A DNA stretch of 64,000 bases from NCBI RefSeq assembly GCF_021647475.1, contig NZ_JAKIUR010000007.1, positions 1 through 64,000 of the forward strand, written 5' to 3'. The translations under genes were made by a program, and so were the position numbers. This document shows, in pieces, positions 61,407 to 64,000 of this stretch (within the stretch, counting starts at the first letter, position 1; every line of letters begins with the position of its first letter). This DNA comes from Lutibacter sp. (lineage in GTDB: Bacteria > Bacteroidota > Bacteroidia > Flavobacteriales > Flavobacteriaceae). The notes under the pieces were generated by a model, which saw only the letters and a program-made list of their open reading frames with translations, did no database searches and was not told the DNA's origin.

Positions 61407-61858
61407 TAGTCAATTTGTTTTGCTATTATTTCACAAGCTTCATACAACATATTAAAAACATTTTTAAAACCATAATCTCCACCTGAATACGGATCTGGAA
61501 CATCTAAATTTTCATTTGGAAAAACTTTATTTAAAATGAAATCTACTTTAGCTTTATCTGCTTCATTTCGTGCTAATTTCAATACAGCATTATAATTATA
61601 AGCATCCATCACATAAATAACATCAAACTTATCAAAATCTTCTACTACAAACTTTCTTCCTCTTTGATTTGTAATATCTATACCATTTTTTTTGGCAATT
61701 GCAATTGATCTTAGGTCTGGCAAGTCGCCAATGTGATAGGAACCTGTTCCTGCAGAATCTATTAAAATGTCTTTTGTAATTAATTTAGATTTTAAAATAC
61801 CTTCGGCCAAAGGAGACCGACAAATATTTCCTAAACAAACCATTAAAATTTTAGTCAT
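61406..61858 (-). CDS. Low-molecular-weight protein-tyrosine phosphatase
   Basis: A 150-residue enzyme. The P-loop VCLGNICRSPLAEG (Cys8, Arg14) is at the N-terminus and the general acid Asp is in VPDPYSGGDYGF. This is the complete LMW-PTP signature. Roles range from tyrosine-kinase control of polysaccharide export to arginine-phosphate removal; none is indicated by neighbours. It lies 3 bp behind dnaA. Confidence 0.93.
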   Translation of the reverse strand: MTKILMVCLGNICRSPLAEGILKSKLITKDILIDSAGTGSYHIGDLPDLRSIAIAKKNGIDITNQRGRKFVVEDFDKFDVIYVMDAYNYNAVLKLARNEADKAKVDFILNKVFPNENLDVPDPYSGGDYGFKNVFNMLYEACEIIAKQID

Positions 61859-61861
61859 TAA

Positions 61862-63289
61862 TTAAAAAGTGAGTTTTTTAGTTAAGTCATCTACGTACTT
61901 TCTAAATTGCCTGTCTGTTTCGTTTAAATTATCAACTGTTTTACATGCATGAAGTACTGTTGCATGATCTCTTTTTCCTATTTGAGAACCTATACTTGCC
62001 AAAGAAGCTTTTGTCATTCTTTTAGCAAAATACATTGCTAATTGACGTGCCTGAACTATATGTCTTTTTCTAGTTTTAGATTGTAACGTTGGCACATCTA
62101 ATTCAAAATAGTTAGAAACAATTTTTTGAATATAATCAATAGAAACTTCTCGTTTGGTGTTTTTAACAAATTTATCTACAATTTGTTTTGTTAAAGAAAG
62201 GGTGAATTCTTTCCGATTAAAAGAAGCTTGAGCAATCATAGAAATTAAAACGCCTTCTAACTCTCTAACGTTAGATTTAATGTGTTTTGCAATATACTCA
62301 ACAATTTCATTTGGCATTTCAACACCATCTCTAAACAGTTTATTTTGTAAAATAGAAACTCTAGTTTCATAGTCTGGAGCTTGTAATTCAGCAGATAATC
62401 CCCATTTAAATCTAGATAATAAGCGTTGTTCAATATCTTGCATATCAACAGGTGCTTTATCTGAAGTTAAAATTACTTGTTTACTGTTTTGATGTAAATG
62501 GTTAAAAATGTGGAAAAAAACATCTTGTGTTCCTGTTTTACCCGATAAAAATTGAACATCGTCAATAATTAAAACATCAATCATTTGATAAAAATGAATA
62601 AAATCATTTCTATTATTTCTTTTTACAGAATCTATAAATTGTTGTGTAAATTTTTCTGATGAAATATAAAGCACCATTTTTTCAGGATACTTTTCTTTTA
62701 TTTGAACGCCAATAGCATGAGCTATGTGAGTTTTTCCTAAACCAACACCACCATAAATTAACAAAGGATTAAAAGAAGTTCCGCCTGGTTTATTTGCCAC
62801 CGCAATACCAGCTGAACGTGCTAAACGATTAGAATCTCCTTCAATAAAATTATCAAAATTATAATTAGGATTTAATTGAGATTCAACTTTTAACTTTTGA
62901 ATACCTGGAATTACAAATGGATTTTTAAGTTCTCTTTTATTTACATCAACGGGAATTGTAAATCCTCTTTGATTAATTGGATTTCTATTTGCACTAGGTA
63001 TTTTTACAGTATGCGGATTTGCACTACTGTAATTATTTTCCATTCGCACATCATAAATTAATTTAGCATCTTCGCCTAAGTATTTGACTAAAGCAACTCT
63101 CAGCAATTTTATATAATGCTCTTCTAACCATTCATAAAAAAATTTACTAGGGACTTGAATTGTAAGTACTTCACCAGATAATTTTATTGGCTTTATTGGT
63201 TCAAACCAAGTTTTAAAGGCTTGTTGCTTAATATTATCCTTAATAAATAATAAACATTCATTCCAAACTGTTGATGCAGTTTTAATCAT
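61862..63289 (-). CDS. dnaA: Chromosomal replication initiator DnaA
   Basis: 475 residues: N-terminal domain I (VWNECLLFIKDNIKQQAFKTWFEPIKPI), a linker, AAA+ domain III with Walker A IYGGVGLGKTHIAHAIG and Walker B VLIIDDVQFLSGK, and DNA-binding domain IV with the signature RDHATVLHACKTVDNL. It opens the replication origin. The upstream gap to the thioesterase gene (63290-63454) shows no cluster of DnaA boxes. Confidence 0.97.
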   Translation of the reverse strand: MIKTASTVWNECLLFIKDNIKQQAFKTWFEPIKPIKLSGEVLTIQVPSKFFYEWLEEHYIKLLRVALVKYLGEDAKLIYDVRMENNYSSANPHTVKIPSANRNPINQRGFTIPVDVNKRELKNPFVIPGIQKLKVESQLNPNYNFDNFIEGDSNRLARSAGIAVANKPGGTSFNPLLIYGGVGLGKTHIAHAIGVQIKEKYPEKMVLYISSEKFTQQFIDSVKRNNRNDFIHFYQMIDVLIIDDVQFLSGKTGTQDVFFHIFNHLHQNSKQVILTSDKAPVDMQDIEQRLLSRFKWGLSAELQAPDYETRVSILQNKLFRDGVEMPNEIVEYIAKHIKSNVRELEGVLISMIAQASFNRKEFTLSLTKQIVDKFVKNTKREVSIDYIQKIVSNYFELDVPTLQSKTRKRHIVQARQLAMYFAKRMTKASLASIGSQIGKRDHATVLHACKTVDNLNETDRQFRKYVDDLTKKLTF

Positions 63290-63454
63290 TATATTTTAAA
63301 TAGTATTTCTAAGTTAAAGTTTTGCTGATTTTTAGTAAAATAACGTTCCCATTATCACAATACAAAAATGTGAATATTTTTTGTTATAAAAAAATAAAAT
63401 ATCTATTGATTATTAATTTTTTTTTACGTAAATAAGAAAACCTAAAAATATACT

Positions 63455-63859
63455 ATGTTATCATCTACAATTCAATTTAGAGTTAGATATTCTGAAACAG
63501 ACCAAATGAGCTATGCTTATCACGGTAATTACGCACAATACCTAGAAATGGGAAGAATTGAGTGGTTACGTAATTTAGGTGTTTCCTATAAAAAAATGGA
63601 AGAAACTGGCATTATGTTACCTGTAATTAATCTAAATATAAATTACTTGAAATCGGCTAAATACGATGATCTTCTAACCTTAAAAACTACACTTGTTAAC
63701 AAACCTTCAGTTAAAATAGATTTTTCGTATGAAATTTATAATGAACAACATGAACTTTTAACTACTGCTAATACCACTTTAGTTTTTATAAATATGAAAA
63801 CTAATAAACCAACCAGACCTCCAAAATATTTATTAGAGAAACTTGAAAAACAACATTAA
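63455..63859 (+). CDS. Acyl-CoA thioesterase, YbgC/4HBT family
   Basis: A 134-residue hotdog-fold enzyme: FRVRYSETDQMSYAYHGNYAQYLEMGRIEWLRNLG contains the catalytic Asp and the YHGNY helix of the 4-hydroxybenzoyl-CoA thioesterase family. It hydrolyses acyl-CoA; substrate unknown. It is divergent from dnaA and its stop overlaps that of the next minus-strand gene. Confidence 0.92.
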   Translation: MLSSTIQFRVRYSETDQMSYAYHGNYAQYLEMGRIEWLRNLGVSYKKMEETGIMLPVINLNINYLKSAKYDDLLTLKTTLVNKPSVKIDFSYEIYNEQHELLTTANTTLVFINMKTNKPTRPPKYLLEKLEKQH

Positions 63860-64000
63860 AGTAATCTCTTAATTTTTACACATCGCAAATCGGTAATTAA
63901 TTGCTCAACTTTTTTTGAGTTCTTTTCTCTTACTTCTACCTCAAATTCACAGTTCAATTCCATTTTCTGTTTTGTAATAATTAAATTTTGATCTTTTATT
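63856..64000 (-). CDS. Unidentified protein, C-terminal 47 residues (cut by window edge)
   Basis: An open minus-strand frame from the window end to a TAA at 63858-63856. It reads ...QNLIITKQKMELNCEFEVEV, then a Lys-rich helix-like stretch ending VKIKRLL. Its stop overlaps the thioesterase stop by two bases, a common convergent layout. No family was recognised from the visible part. Confidence 0.55.
   Translation of the reverse strand, partial: IKDQNLIITKQKMELNCEFEVEVREKNSKKVEQLITDLRCVKIKRLL

Noticed and set aside
63290..63454. Replication origin beside dnaA
   Set aside because: Only weak partial matches to DnaA boxes (for example TTATCACA) are visible and no cluster or AT-rich repeat array accompanies them.
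1..64000. CRISPR arrays, prophage or insertion-sequence transposases
   Set aside because: No regularly spaced short repeats with unique spacers, no phage structural genes and no transposase-like protein were found in any frame.

Overview
The window is a stretch of chromosome from an AT-rich member of the Bacteroidota, most likely class Flavobacteriia. Four things point there: promoter -7 boxes of the TAnnTTTG type with almost no Shine-Dalgarno sequences; a secreted protein with a C-terminal sorting domain of the type IX secretion kind; lineage-typical genes (the bamD-rpoZ-coaBC-DUF4835-recN run, DUF6913, a long 481-residue GAPDH); and dispersed palindromic repeats. Genus cannot be fixed from the sequence alone. 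Coding density is high and no prophage, transposase gene or CRISPR array is visible.

Layout. 1-0.8 kb: tandem GIY-YIG endonuclease copies in a 326-bp repeat unit, then tRNA-Ser. 0.8-16 kb: housekeeping genes (7TM-HD phosphodiesterase, FAD oxidoreductase, thiolase, NlpC/P60 hydrolase, TPR protein, gyrA, clpC, glycosyltransferase, a fibronectin-type-III secreted protein). 16-20 kb: an acyl-CoA dehydrogenase with EtfA/EtfB whose EtfB carries the sequence signature of electron-bifurcating flavoproteins. 20-30 kb: fabI and the envelope/CoA operon bamD-rpoZ-coaBC-porD-recN, ferritin, dapA, a two-gene 5'-nucleotidase, guaC, tRNA-Lys. 31-38 kb: a complete citrate lyase operon (citD-citE-citF-citXG-citC) divergent from a DASS-type carboxylate transporter. 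38.7-53 kb: a sulfur metabolism locus. 53-64 kb: housekeeping again (EamA exporter, GAPDH, HtrA protease, dapF, mltG, a lysozyme-like protein, a tetrapyrrole-methylase-family protein, LMW phosphatase, dnaA, a thioesterase).

The sulfur locus is the most interesting part. A membrane-anchored 12-heme cytochrome c diverges from a PsrABC-like molybdoenzyme (Tat-exported catalytic subunit, four-cluster ferredoxin, NrfD membrane subunit). Downstream are two half-size YeeE/YedE sulfur transporters and two membrane-anchored rhodanese-fold proteins. Both rhodaneses lack the active-site cysteine and end in the same 18-residue Lys-rich tail closing with Gly-Gly-Cys. A Crp/Fnr regulator follows, then (after ligA on the other strand) a sulfide:quinone-oxidoreductase-like flavoprotein, a DUF1641 protein, a TusE/DsrC-like carrier with only the terminal cysteine, and a DsrE-family protein. 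The psrA and sqr promoters share an almost identical pair of palindromes, which suggests one regulon, plausibly under the Crp/Fnr protein encoded between them.

Taken together, citrate lyase, the bifurcating-type Etf, the multiheme cytochrome and the Psr-like enzyme suggest an organism able to live at low oxygen, with fermentative and sulfur-linked respiratory options. That is inference. At least two families of non-coding mobile or palindromic repeats are dispersed through the window: a MITE-like element with inverted ends (two copies) and a GTCAT-CTGA...TTTCAG-type palindromic repeat (three copies).
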